A stretch of DNA of 64,000 bases, from NCBI GenBank assembly GCA_039602395.1, contig JBCNJP010000025.1, forward strand, positions 53,170,555 to 53,234,554, in the 5' to 3' direction. Under the pieces are notes generated by a model. It did no database searches, was not told the origin of the DNA, and saw nothing but the letters and a program-made list of their open reading frames with translations. This DNA comes from Deinandra increscens subsp. villosa. Its lineage: Eukaryota; Streptophyta; Magnoliopsida; Asterales; Asteraceae. This document shows positions 11,827 through 22,856 of the stretch, piece by piece. Position 1 is the first letter of the stretch. Each line of letters opens with the position of its first letter. The position numbers and the translations under genes are program-made.

Positions 11827-14800
11827 TTCCCCCGCAAGCTGAGGCCGGGTGACGACCTGCAGCTTGGACCGTAGAAAAACGAATCTGTCAGTAGCTAGAG
11901 GCTTTGTGAAAATGTCTGCAATCTGATCATGAGTAGAAATAAACTGAACACGTAAATGCCCCCGGGCAACTTTCTCCCTTACAAAGTGAAAATCGACCTC
12001 CACATGTTTCGTACGGGCATGAAAAACAGGATTAGCTGAGAGATAAGTTGCCCCTAAATTGTCACACCAGAGAGTCGGAGCAACCCTGGATACCACCCCA
12101 AGTTCACGCAGAAGCGCCCCAAGCCATGTTAGTTCAGCAACGGTGTCAGCTAGTGCCTTATACTCAGATTCAGTAGAGGATCGAGACACAGTGCGTTGCT
12201 TGCGAGCAGCCCAAGAAACCAGATTAGACCCCAAGTAAACCGCAAAGCCACCCGTAGACCGGCGATCAACCGGACAACCAGCCCAGTCTGCATCAGAGAA
12301 TGCCTGAATATCTGTCCAACATGTATCGGTGAAGGCATGAAGACTGGAACCAGAGTCATGTCGAAGAAGGAGACCATGATTCGACGTGCCAAGAAGATAA
12401 CGCAGGATACGTTTGACAGCAGCCCAATGATCATCTGTGGGAGCGTGCATAAACTGGCACACCCGATTGACAGCAAAAGTAATATCAGGACGAGACAGAG
12501 TAACATACTGTAAGGCGCCTACTAGCTGTCGATATTTCACCGGATCCGAAAAAGAAGCACTATCCTGTAAGTGAAGTACCGTAGAGGTGCTCATGGGGGA
12601 AGGAGCCGGTTTGGCCGTGGACAGGCCTGCTCGTTGGAGAAGCTCCAAAATATAATTTTTCTGCGAGAGAATGATATCGTTACCCTTCCGAACAATTTCC
12701 AGACCCAAGAAATAATCAAGATCACCTAAGTCTTTCAAGGCCAGTTCCGCACCAAGTTGTGTAACAACCTTGTCGATCGCATGAGGATTATTACCTGTCA
12801 CAATAATGTCATCAACATATACCAGAAAGTAGATCAGTGTGCCACGATAATTGTAAATAAACAAGGAGGGATCTGTCTTGGAGCCATAGAAGCCGAGGCG
12901 CTGTAGTGCGGCAGAAAGACGAGCAAACCATGCCCGAGGGGCCTGTTTTAGGCCGTATAATGATTTGTGTAATTTGCAATCGTAGTCTGGCCTGTTCGGA
13001 TCAATGAAACCTTGTGGCTGTTTGAGATAAATGGTCTCTTGAAGGTCACCATGCAAAAAGGCATTCTTGACATCCAATTGCCTTAAGGACCAGTTGTGAG
13101 TGACAGCAAGAGACAAAACAACCCGTATAGTGGTGGCTTTGACAACGGGGCTGAATGTCTCGTGATAATCAGTGCCATGCTGTTGTGTGAAACCTTTAGC
13201 CACAAGTCTCGCTTTGTAACGAGATGGAGCTCCATTTTTGTCCAGTTTGATCCTGTAAATCCACTTACAATCAACAACATTAGTATCAGAAACCGGTGGG
13301 ACAAGTGACCATGTACCATTTTTGACAAGTGCGGAATACTCATCAGCCATAGCAGCGCGCCACTCGGGATGCTTGTTAGCAGCGGTAAAGGTGTGTGGCT
13401 CGGTGTCGGGAGGGGAGGTAGGAGTAGTGTCAGATTGTGGGTCAGGTGAGGAAGTTTTAGTATGGAAAGCTGATGGATCATAGGGTACCCTCGGTTTTGG
13501 GTTTGGGCGAAGATTGGTAGGGCGAGACCGAGGGGGAGAGGGTGGCGGAGGTGGAGTCGGAGGTGTAGTAGAGGGCGATGGTGTGGGTGAGGAGGAGGAG
13601 TTGGAGGATGAGGGCGAAGGCGTTGACGGTGGTGTAGGAGGGGAGGTAGGTTCGGATGTGGGAGTGGAGATGGTTTCAGATGGCGTAGGGGAAGACGGAT
13701 CCGGTTGTGGAGCCGAACCCGTGGAGTGTGGTGTCGTGGGAGTAGTGGAAATACTCGGGTCAGGGACAGGTTCAGAAGGAAAGGAGGATGTGTCCGGGAA
13801 GGGCATGAAGGTGGTGTATGGTGGATTTGGAGGTTTAGATGGGGATGGAGGTGGTGAGGAGTGAAATGGGAAGGTTGATTCATTGAAACGAACGTGACGA
13901 GCGATATAAATGCGATCGGTTGTAGGATCGAGGCAGCGATAACCATGATGTGAGGGGCTGTAGCCCAAAAAAATGCACGGAGTGGAGCGGAAATCCATTT
14001 TGTGGGAATGGTAGGGACGGAGATAGGGAAAGCACTGACACCCAAATATGCGCAAGAAAGAATAGTCAGGGGTGTGTTTGTATATGGATTCAAAAGGAGA
14101 CTTGTTGGAGTTGGATCGCGATGGCATACGATTGATAAGATAGACCGCCGTGTCAAAGGCAAAGTGCCAAAAGCGATGTGGAACGGAGGATTGGGCAATA
14201 AGGGTGAGGCCGGTTTCGACAACATGTCTGTGACGGCGCTCGACAGTTCCGTTCTGTTCACTGGTGTGCGGGCATGATCGTTGATGAACAATGCCGAGAG
14301 ACGAGAAAAAGGTGGTTAGACTGCGAAATTCGCCACCCTAATCTGTTTGGACATTTTTAACTTTTGTTTGATATTGACGTTCAACTGTTGTAACAAATTG
14401 TTTGAAGGTCGAAAGGACATCGGATTTTTGTTTTAGCGGGAAAAACCATATGAACTTAGTGAAGTGATCAACACACAATAAGAAATAACGATGACCATCC
14501 ATAGATAACACAGGTGCAGGACCCCAAACATCACAAAATATTAAATCCAAAATATTATTGCTACGAAAAGTAGAAGATGACAATGTAAGTTTGGAGGATT
14601 TTCCCATTTGACAGGAAGCACACACAAAATCAAAATGTCTAACAGAAACAGGAAGTGAATAATTAGATAACATAGTGCGTAAAAGGCGATCATGGGGATG
14701 CCCTAAACGTTGATGCCACACAGTTGCAGAGGCACGAGTGGCAGAGAAAGCAGTCTTGTGAACGGAACGCAGTTGTGGAAGGACGAGCGAATAGAGGCCA

Positions 14801-16290
14801 TCTTTACTTGGACCCGTGAGTAGGGTAGTGCGCGTAGACATGTCCTTCACACAAAAGAAAAACGGGTGAAATTCAAAGAACACATTGTTATCAAGACAAA
14901 ATTTTTGAACGGAAAGCAAGTTGTGTTTAATTTGTGGAACGTGAAGAATATTGTTTAAGGAAAAGGTTTTGTGCGGTGAATAGAAATTTCTAGAGCCGAT
15001 ATGAAGAATGGGCAAACCTTTACCGTTACCAACATGAAGATTGTCATCACCGTAGTAAGCTTCTGAGTTTCCTAAGTTGGACAAATCTGGTGTAACGTGG
15101 CTATTGGCACCGGTGTCTGGGAACCAAGATGTTGAAGCAGTGGATCGTGTATCCGCATAGTTAGCAGTGGGCCTGTTCCTGATAGTATTGGGGTCTATGT
15201 TGGGGCAGTTAGAACGGATGTGCCCAATGCCACATCGAGCACATGTGCCATGAACTGCATTCGTTGTAGTAGCCCAGTCAAAGTTGTTGCGATTATTGCT
15301 AGTATTTGCACGTATGTTGTTGTTGCCGCGTCCGCGAGTTGTGTTGCGGCTGTTGAGAGTGCCACGGTTGTAACCGCCACGGTTGTTTCGAGTACCATAA
15401 AACACTTGAGACGGTACCGAGGGGGTGAGTTGATAGCCAAGTTGAGAGGCAAGTTGTTGGAGGGTGCTGAGGTTAGGGGCGGAGGATGTGGAAGCCGTAG
15501 TAGGATGGGTCGGGTTTGGGGTGGCAGCCGTGAAGGCGTGAGGGGTAGGGGTGGTGGGTTGGGTTTTGTTGATCATGTAGTCATGATCAGATAGTAGGCC
15601 CTGCAACTCATTAAAGGCAATAGGGGTTTGACGGCCAAGAAGGTTAGATTTGAGACCATTGTATTCGTCTCGGAGGCCAGAAATCACTAGCATCACAACA
15701 TCTTTTTCTTTCATCGCCTCGCCAATGTTAGAGAGATCGGTGGCATACTCTTGGGCTCTGGCAAGGTAAGCAGTGGTGGTCTCATCACCCTTCATCTCAA
15801 GTTTGAGCAACTTGGTTTTCAAGGTATATTCCCGTGACTGAGTATGTGGAGCATAAGCATGTTCCAGGGCCAGCCATAGTTCGCGGGATGTGGAACCCTG
15901 AACGTGATGAAAGGATGCCTCAGACACGGTTGAGATGAGCAGCATGCGGACGTGGGCATCATTGGCCACCCACGTCGCATAGCTAGGGTTGGATTCGATG
16001 GTGTCAGGGGTGGCAGGTTTGTTCTCGGCGGCAGGGGTACCGGGTACCGTGATTGTTTGTGGCGGGCACGGGACTGTACCATCAATATACTCGAACATGT
16101 GATTAGTAACCAAGAACGGATGGATCATTGTTTTCCAATAACCATAATTGGTTGGTGATAGGGTAAAGGCGAATTTATGAGAGTTGTGGGAAGTCTTCTC
16201 TTGTGTGGAGAATGGTTGGATTTGTGCCATTGTAAAAAAAAAAGAGAGCAGCGGCGAGGCAGGTGGTTCGGTGATGGTGGGCTGCGACAA
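11821..16290 (-). pseudogene. Copia gag-pol polyprotein, one in-frame stop
   Basis: A single frame of about 1490 codons read right to left. Order: gag (UBN2-type, from 16290), zinc knuckle CARCGIGHIRSNC near 15240, aspartic protease DTGANSHVT near 15110, integrase HHCC zinc region (HQRLGHP, CASCQMGK) near 14600-14720, integrase core, a long Pro/Ser-rich linker (13500-13860), reverse transcriptase with YVDDIIVTGN near 12810, and RNase H ending with the ADIFTKPL block near 11890. The only break seen is a TAG at 14338-14340, just after QTD, where relatives have Trp (TGG), so one base change explains it. All catalytic motifs I checked are present. Gag and protease could still be made, but pol products beyond early integrase could not without readthrough. 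Confidence 0.9.
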
Positions 16291-16377
16291 AGAAGGCTGT
16301 CGGCAAAGAGAGGTTGACGGCAGGGAAGGGTGGGCGACAGGAGGTTTACGGCAGGGTGATAGGGTGGCTAGGGTTCT

Positions 16378-16390
16378 GGCTGTGATACCA
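16378..16390 (-). other. Primer-binding site of the Copia element
   Basis: The minus strand reads TGGTATCACAGCC directly next to the 5' LTR, matching the initiator-Met tRNA 3' end apart from one or two bases. Confidence 0.8.
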
Positions 16391-16521
16391 AATTGAACCA
16401 GGAAAATATTGTATTGTGTTATTGATAATTGAGATTACATGGAAATATATATAGAGGACTAATTACAATACTAATCCCTCTAATATTACTAACTTAACAT
16501 AACACAAATATATGTCTAATA
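16391..16521 (-). repeat. 5' LTR of the Copia element (131 bp)
   Basis: Identical by eye to the left LTR. It is followed by the TAGAA target duplication at 16522-16526. Confidence 0.9.
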
Positions 16522-16526
16522 TAGAA

Positions 16527-19500
16527 CAAGCTATAGAGTCTGCTTCATGTTATTTTTTTTTTTGTATTTGAAAAACATGGTTTTATCCGTTGTGGTTGTG
16601 TCTTCATTCTAGAACTGCCCTTTTTGTGTAAAGATGTTGTCTTGAGGCCTGTTAATAGTTTTTAAGATTTAGTTGGTATGGGTTTGTGTGTTTTTTGATG
16701 TTATATTGTTACCTCATAAGGTATGAAAGGACTATTAGTATTGTTAGGCAGGTACCCGTTATTAAAGAGCATGAATTAGGAAATCAATGATATTAAACTG
16801 ATCTTGCAGAAGCCGGTTAGTGAGCATCAATTTGGAATATTTGGATAATTGTATGGAGTGACAATTGTAGTACTAATCTACATACCCATAATCTGATGTA
16901 CATACCCATCATAATTTAATTAGTAGGTACTTAGTAGATGTTAGCTAACCATTTCAATGTTTCTTTATTAGTTTTTAAATCTCCATCAATGACAAATTTG
17001 GTCTCTCCTATTAGAATTAGAAATAACATAATAGGAGCAGATTTTAGATTAATCAATCAAATATAAAGTATAAAGGTTTATACTACATACCCATAATCTG
17101 ATGTACAAAAGAGTCCTTTAAAACAGTCTTAAATAGTTTCATAACTTGAAACATGTAAACATGTACTTGATAAAGTTTCATAAAAAAAAAATAGTCCCTT
17201 AAAACAGTTTTAAACAGTCCCAACAGGGAGTAATTTTTTGAGTCTTAAGAACAATAGCTTTAAGTAACAACCTCAAAATGATTTAAACTGATTTTAACTT
17301 GAGATTAAGTGTGGCACTAAAAGTCATGTTTTATGTTAATCCTGAATGAGTAAAAATGCAGCCCTATTTTATATAAAAACCATGTTTCATAAACTAGAAA
17401 GAAGGGGCTGGTCATTTACTGTTGGTTCACTTTAAAAAGAAGCATGACAATGGTCTTATTACCTTGGTTCACTTTATTTGTAACTTCAGTTAACAATTTT
17501 TATGCTTTGAACAGAATTACAACCATCTAAAATAAGATTATTCAATTGGAAATGGGGATTGAGTCTACAGATTTTTAGGCCCTGCACCATTTAAAATAAG
17601 ATTATGAGTTTAAATGTATGATGTTTAGATTTTTAAGGAAACAGATTTTTGGTTGAATGTGTTTGGATATAAGCTGCTCATATTTTTAAAGTTGCTCCAT
17701 GAATATGCTTGAACCTACTTTTCTGATATTAAGTTGACTTTTAGTTTGGAATGATTCCCACTCTCATAAAAGCAGTATTAGGAGTATAATAGATGCATGT
17801 GTGAATTTTCCTTCAAAAATTATACATGACAGTTTATAAAACTATAGGTATTTGACATACCTATACTGGTACATAAAACTATAGAGAATAGATATTTGTA
17901 TCATAGAAAGAGAGAGACAGCTAAAAGCTGTATAATTTTCTTTTCTTGTAAAAGTCTTTTACACAGTCCCACAGTCCTCACTATTAAAAGTACCTGTTTT
18001 TTCTTTTAAGTATACTGTTGCTTTAAAGTATACTATTGGGGTGTCTTTACTGATAGTCATATGTTGACCGAGTGTCTCCATGTTTATGAAGCTACCAAAC
18101 CCTTAACCTTTCTTTTTGTCCCAAGACATAATCACATATTATTCCCCCTGCTGCTATTTTAAAGTGAATATTGATTTTGAAGTATCCTTCATTGATTTTA
18201 AACTATTTAACCTCTTACAGATTGTGCATAACTCAAATAAATCATTGATTTTGTCAAAATGACTAAGGCACATAATATCAATGTTTCTTTTGTACCTATT
18301 TAGACAAATTTTTAGAGTGCTTAACTTAAAGGATCAATATAATATTAACAGAATGTGATTTGTCCTTATGAACAAATACAAAATTAGAACATACAGGTGA
18401 AGCATAAGCAAAAAAAAAAATGAGTTTCTGCTGCTATTGTTACTGTTATATGCACACTCCCATCTTTACTTTTTTAATCAAAAGCTGCAAGTTTAATCAA
18501 TAGTATAAAGTCACTATTTAGTATAAAGTCATACACCAATAAATCTATGTTTTTCTTAGTTTTAGGTCCTCTTGATTTTACCTATGTCATGTGTGTACTT
18601 CTTTTATTTATATTTTGTATTTACCTCTACTATTTACTGTATGTTAGATAAATTTATATAAGTGAGATGGGTTTGGTTTAATAAACCTCAAATCTATATA
18701 CATTTGGAAATCAATCAAACAGATTTGAAGTGTATTCAAATAGTATATAAAAACTAATCTTACCAAGTAACTGTAGTGGGCCTTCTTTGTGATAAATGGT
18801 TTAGGTTAAAGTATGTGCTTGTGCTATATGATGTTAGTTTAGGTTGTTTTTTCTTTTTTCTTCTTTTTTTGATTGGGAGCTTACTTATTTTATGTGTCTA
18901 ATTGTAGCTTGGTTGCAGTTAGAGGAACTGCTTTGTTGTTGAGGTAAGTTTGTTGATTTTATATTCCAATCTTTTCTATGTGATGGTATAATGGAGTATT
19001 AATTATGTACCATTAGTAGTTAAGCCTTCATCATGTGTAGATAAAAGCATTAAACACATTCTCTGGATTTTAACCATCTATTTACAGATTTTATTCCATG
19101 TTTACGTGCACTGACCTGTTTTTATCCGTACCAAAAGTAAACGTTTTGACCCGTTAACTAACCCGCCAAATTGCCAGTTTTGATCAAGACAGTTAAGTAG
19201 TTAACTACCAGATTATAATAAGCAAGATCCATAGTGCATGTTTTTTTTTACTTTAAAAAAGATTTGTGATCCTTTGAACAAGTATCATTTATGCCATAGA
19301 AATGAAGCATGGCCTTTTGTTTGAAAATGCTAAGCTTATTGCTTGCATAAAACACAGTGAACAAAATATTGTTTGAAAAACTTATTTTTCTCTTCATCAT
19401 GAGTATTTGTGAATGTTTATTGTCATCAAGTAAAGTTTTAATTTGTTTACGACAATTGCTATATTATTTTAGGATAAATACATTAAAAACTCTATTTTAC

Positions 19501-19857
19501 AAGATTTATTTAAATGTTAAATACTTTGTTGTGAGGAATACGACATAACCATCAAGATGCCTTCCAAAGGGCTCGGTTGAAAAGAAAAAACCATCAAGAT
19601 TTCTAATTGAAAACCAAAAGAAGTTTCAATGACAATCCCACAAATCTCTATGTAACAAGAAATGTTTTTACTTTTGTTATATTACTTGGTGAAAAGTTCG
19701 ATCTGATCTCATACCAGTCTGTTTTTAAACCAAATCATGGAGAAAACAACTAATGGTTTGAAAACCAAACTAATCACCCGCGACACAAAATCGATGACCG
19801 GTTGGACCTTTATTTGATTTTAGCTCGACTGTGAAACACTCCTAGCTCCAATAATCC
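16527..19857. other. Helitron interior, AT-rich, no supported gene
   Basis: Over 3 kb of A/T-rich, intron-like sequence with no frame longer than about 65 codons. Phrases shared with the left side of the Copia element (ATTGATTTTGAAGTATCCTT near 18171, GAACATACA-GTGAAGC near 18387, CCATGAATATGCTTGAACCT near 17697) show an old internal duplication. Confidence 0.45.
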
Positions 19858-20051
19858 AATTGAAAAGAAAACAGTTCCCCGTTCGACTTAGCTTTGCCAT
19901 GACAATCAATAAAGCTCAAGGTCAAACAATTCCGCACGTTGGTGTTTATCTACCGGATTCTGTTTTTTTCCCATGGACAACTATACGTGGCATTGTCAAG
20001 AGGGATATCACGGGAAAATACAAAGATATTAGTGCATATGGCAAAATATAA
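19858..20051 (+). pseudogene. Helitron helicase C-terminal fragment
   Basis: Encodes FPVRLSFAMTINKAQGQTIP followed by VGVYLPD, the conserved late motif of Pif1-type helicases in plant Helitron Rep/helicase proteins. The next expected block (VFSHGQLYVALSR) is present one frame over: the run of seven T at about 19966-19972 contains one base too many. Only about 60 residues of a protein usually well over 1000 long remain. The position shortly before the Helitron 3' end and the plus orientation are as in autonomous Helitrons. It is non-functional and useful as a lineage marker. Confidence 0.85.
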
Positions 20052-20132
20052 GATGATAGTTGTAAATGGTTCCACTAAACCTGTCTATAATTTTTTTTTG
20101 TTGTAACTTTCATGGTTCAAATTAGGTATAAC

Positions 20133-21188
20133 ATGGCAGAAATTCCATTACCGCTACTTATATTGGAGGTGGTATCAAGACTTCCAGCAAAATTTGCTTG
20201 TCAATGTAAGCTTGTGTGTAGGGACTGGTGCACAATCATTTCAACAGAAGCTTTTGTTAAGGCTCACATCTCCAAATCTCATGAACTAAAAATTTTAGCC
20301 ACTTTATGCCGAGATAATGCCTTTCAAACGTTAGGTTTCGGAGGGTCGATGTTGGATTCTGATGCCCTTGTTCACTTTCCGTTCAGAATTCAACCATGGG
20401 ATTTGAGGGTTTTAGGCGTCTTAGATGGGTTGCTTTGTGTTTGCGTTGTAGATACACGTGAGCTTGTGCTGTGGAATCCTCTTACAACTGCCTACAAAAA
20501 GTTGTCAAAAAACAAAACCATGTCTTTTTATGATCCTGGTGGCGATATATTAGGGTTTTATTCCAACTCTTCTCAGGATTATAGGCTTTTACATGTAACA
20601 CGTTGTCAAGAAAAATTTGTTTCTTATGTTTACTCGGTGTCGTTGGATTCCTGGAGAGAGATACCCTTTTTTGTGGAAATGGAGTATCATTCTCGCAGAT
20701 TTGGTTTGTCATGTGCGACATTATGCGGAGACGCTCTCTTTTTCTTGGTTAGCGACAGTTGGAGGTCGTATCTTCAAACGGTTCTACGCTTTGACGTAAA
20801 TTCTGAACAATTTATGAATATATCCGTACCAAAGTTTAGCTACAATGGTGATTATAAGATACACATTGTTAATGTCCATAACGACATTCGACTGTTTGTT
20901 GTACATGGGCTGCATGAATATGATTATTCCTTTGACGTATGGAAGATGATGGGTGATGAGTGGTCTTTGGTGGTTTCACTATGCAAGGCAATGCCCATTA
21001 CATTTCCTGAGGAATTCTATGTTAAGTATGTCACGAATGTGAACAAATGGCTTCTTATGACGAATTGTGATGATGCTTATGTGTTAGACTTTAGTATGAA
21101 TAAGGTCATTTACTTCTATCCTCCCGAGTACTTTAATATACTGCAAGGAGCGGCATACAACGAGACACTTCTTTCCCCAAATATTTAG
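20133..21188 (+). CDS. F-box protein with F-box-associated (kelch-like) domain
   Basis: 351 codons from the ATG at 20133. The protein starts MAEIPLPLLILEVVSRLP with an F-box core (residues about 3-45, including CKLVCRDWCTIIS). F-boxes bind SKP1 in SCF ubiquitin ligases. The rest resembles the F-box-associated interaction domain: a first block with LGVLDGLLCVCV and LVLWNPLTTAYKKL (about 95-130), then YVYSVSLDSWREIPF (about 175), FDVWKMMGDEWSLVVSLC (about 270) and LDFSMNKVIYFYPP near the end. Its likely role is selecting a target for ubiquitination; the target is unknown. An upstream in-frame ATG (20112) precedes an acceptor-like TTAG, so I prefer 20133. The frame is intact and ends at 21186-21188, although related proteins may continue. 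It lies inside the Helitron, so it is probably a captured host gene. Expression is unproven. Confidence 0.82.
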   Translation: MAEIPLPLLILEVVSRLPAKFACQCKLVCRDWCTIISTEAFVKAHISKSHELKILATLCRDNAFQTLGFGGSMLDSDALVHFPFRIQPWDLRVLGVLDGLLCVCVVDTRELVLWNPLTTAYKKLSKNKTMSFYDPGGDILGFYSNSSQDYRLLHVTRCQEKFVSYVYSVSLDSWREIPFFVEMEYHSRRFGLSCATLCGDALFFLVSDSWRSYLQTVLRFDVNSEQFMNISVPKFSYNGDYKIHIVNVHNDIRLFVVHGLHEYDYSFDVWKMMGDEWSLVVSLCKAMPITFPEEFYVKYVTNVNKWLLMTNCDDAYVLDFSMNKVIYFYPPEYFNILQGAAYNETLLSPNI

Positions 21189-21314
21189 TCGACGTTGCGT
21201 GCTTTGAACTACATGTGTAAGTTAATAGATTACTAGTTTTTATGTGTCTTAATATTCATTCATTACAAAATAGTGATACTGACATGTTTGTTTCTTTTCC
21301 CTACATTAATTAGA

Positions 21315-21575
21315 ATGTCGCTATACATGGATGAGATCTACGATATTCCAGGTATCAATTTATCATTTAAAATTGTGGTTTGTTTTATCTACCTATACTG
21401 AATTTATAACATTCATTATTGTGATAAAACCAATGTAAACCCTTAATGTTGTTTTTCAGTGGCTCATCCGTTAGATGAAATTGAGGTGACACCTGATACT
21501 ATGTCTGATGAGGAGTGGTGGGCAAACTTTGGTGATGAGATCATTGAAATGTGCATGGCGTACGACGCAGATTGA
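21315..21575 (+). CDS. Small spliced acidic ORF downstream of the F-box gene
   Basis: Exon 1 (21315-21351) encodes MSLYMDEIYDIP. An intron with GT at 21352 and TTTTTCAG ending at 21459 leads to exon 2 (21460-21575), which ends in TGA. The product is about 50 residues, very acidic, with a DEEWWANFGDEIIEMCMAY block. It may be the last exons of the F-box gene, reached by splicing around the 21186 stop (a donor-like GTAAGT lies at 21213, and an acceptor TTAG ends at 21313), or a separate short gene. I recognise no family. Confidence 0.4.
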
Positions 21576-22148
21576 CCTCCTCACAATGTAATTCATAGAC
21601 ACCCGGATTTTTAATTTCAAACTACTATGTTATTAATGATATCTAAAACAATGTTGATGACTTCTATCTTAAAACTCTTTTGGTTTTAAATTACTATGTT
21701 TGTGACCAATATATATTTAAATTCGGGTGTTTGTTGTTATTTGTCTGAGTTCTACAAGGGTAGAAAACTTAAATAGATGATATAAATTAGAACACTAACA
21801 GACTTATGATGAAAAATATACGACGAGAGTATTGATAAACTAACAAAAAACAAGTATAAGACGTTGTTGTCACCAATGAATGCGCATATACCGCATTATA
21901 AGTTGACATCGGAGCGCATCACGCTAAAAAAACGAATACCGCGATGTAAATTGTCGCGCCCCCATAAACAAGCGAACAAATGACGAATAACGCCCTATGA
22001 ACTTTCGCCGCCGCAACGCGCGGGTACCCCCTAGTATATATATATATATATGTATATATGTATTTATGTATACCTATAATTAATTATATTATATAGTTTA
22101 CTTTTTATCAATTAATTATAATTATAAATAATTAAATCATTTTGTAGG

Positions 22149-22856
22149 TAAAGTCTGTGGAGAGCCTCTTACTACAACTGCAAGATCTAAAACCAGTTGT
22201 AATCAGCATTCCAGTGTAAATACAACGATAATTAAGTATTATTGTTGATATGATCGATCTCCCATGAGCGTATATTTATTAACTAATTAACTAATTGAAT
22301 TGTACGTAGGACATGATCAATTCCGCGCACAATACATCGCGGAAACAATCTCTTAAATCAAACTCATCTCAAAGGTCGACCGATAAGGTACGGATTTGAA
22401 ACAGTTCTGAATTTGAGTTGATCTGGAAGATTCTAATTCATCTGGATGAACATGCGTCTCTAGTTATAGTTCATCCGGATAGTTAAAGTTCATCAGGATA
22501 GGTAAAGTTCATCAGGATACTTAAAGTTTATCAGGATAGTTAGACTTGATCCGAAAGAGTCTAGTTCATCTGGATGAACATGCGTCTCTAGTTATAGTTC
22601 ACCGGGATGGTTATAGTTCATTCGAATAGTTAAACTTCATCAGGATAGTTAAAGTTCATCAGGATAGTTAGAGTTGTTCCGGAATATAATTAATAATTAA
22701 CTGTTCTGGCTATGATAAGTTTGTACTTCATCCGAATGGTTATCTGGATAGTTAACTAATGTTTAGCCGGTTATGATTGATTTTATTAGTTAATTGAATT
22801 GTAGGTCTGTTCTGCGACCGTATCACAACACACTCCTCCATCTACAACCACGTCCG
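22149..22856 (+). pseudogene. Exon-like islands, possibly the 3' exons of the Ptta/En/Spm pseudogene
   Basis: Three islands flanked by acceptor- and donor-like sites: about 22149-22217 (after TTTTGTAG), 22310-22387 (after TACGTAG; reads DMINSAHNTSRKQSLKSNSS) and 22806-22856 (after TTGTAG; reads VCSATVSQHTPPSTTTSG). They are Ser/Thr-rich and resemble tail exons of plant transposase genes. They lie immediately beyond the Helitron 3' end, in the orientation of the pseudogene broken at 10097. Joining the two sides across the Helitron would leave an intron of roughly 150 bp. This is an inference, and the islands show no catalytic motif. Confidence 0.4.
22425..22700. repeat. Short-word repeat TTCATCAGGATAGTTAAAG, in intron-like DNA
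   Basis: The phrase AGTTCATC(A/C)GGATAGTTA recurs about nine times at 18-20-base spacing. A larger unit beginning TTCATCTGGATGAACATGCG appears twice (about 22437 and 22566, 129 bases apart). The same block recurs at 24945-25220 in the second copy of the tandem duplication. Confidence 0.85.

Larger units (their letters stand above)
11696..16521 (-). mobile_element. Full-length Copia LTR retrotransposon, Ale/Retrofit type
   Basis: 4826 bp with both LTRs, primer-binding site, polypurine tract and a target duplication TAGAA at 11691-11695 and 16522-16526. The two 131-bp LTRs appear identical, so insertion was recent. The polyprotein occupies nearly the whole interior. The protease-region motif DTGANSHVT followed by LHVGNGKGLPI places it with the Ale/Retrofit lineage. 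It sits inside the Helitron and interrupts no recognisable exon. Confidence 0.93.
10125..22034 (+). mobile_element. Helitron carrying an F-box gene, with a nested Copia element
   Basis: The left end, TCTATACTATCTTAATATA, has the form typical of plant Helitron 5' ends. The right end has a GC-rich inverted motif (CCGC...GCGG, 22008-22023) a few bases before a terminal CTAG. The flanks are A at 10124 and T at 22035, the A/T target expected for Helitrons, inside a TATATA tract. The plus orientation agrees with the helicase remnant at 19858. Without the 4.8-kb Copia insertion the Helitron is about 7.1 kb. Rep and most of the helicase are missing, so it is non-autonomous. The pairing of the two ends is my inference, because rolling-circle elements leave no target duplication. 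Confidence 0.65.

Noticed and set aside
13514..13864. Gly/Val-rich open frame on the plus strand
   Set aside because: It is the complement of the Pro/Ser-rich linker of the Copia polyprotein. Its composition follows from that.
13083..14291. 402-codon frame on the minus strand overlapping Copia pol
   Set aside because: An alternative frame of the polyprotein, rich in Pro, His and Leu, with no domain. The true frame has all catalytic motifs.
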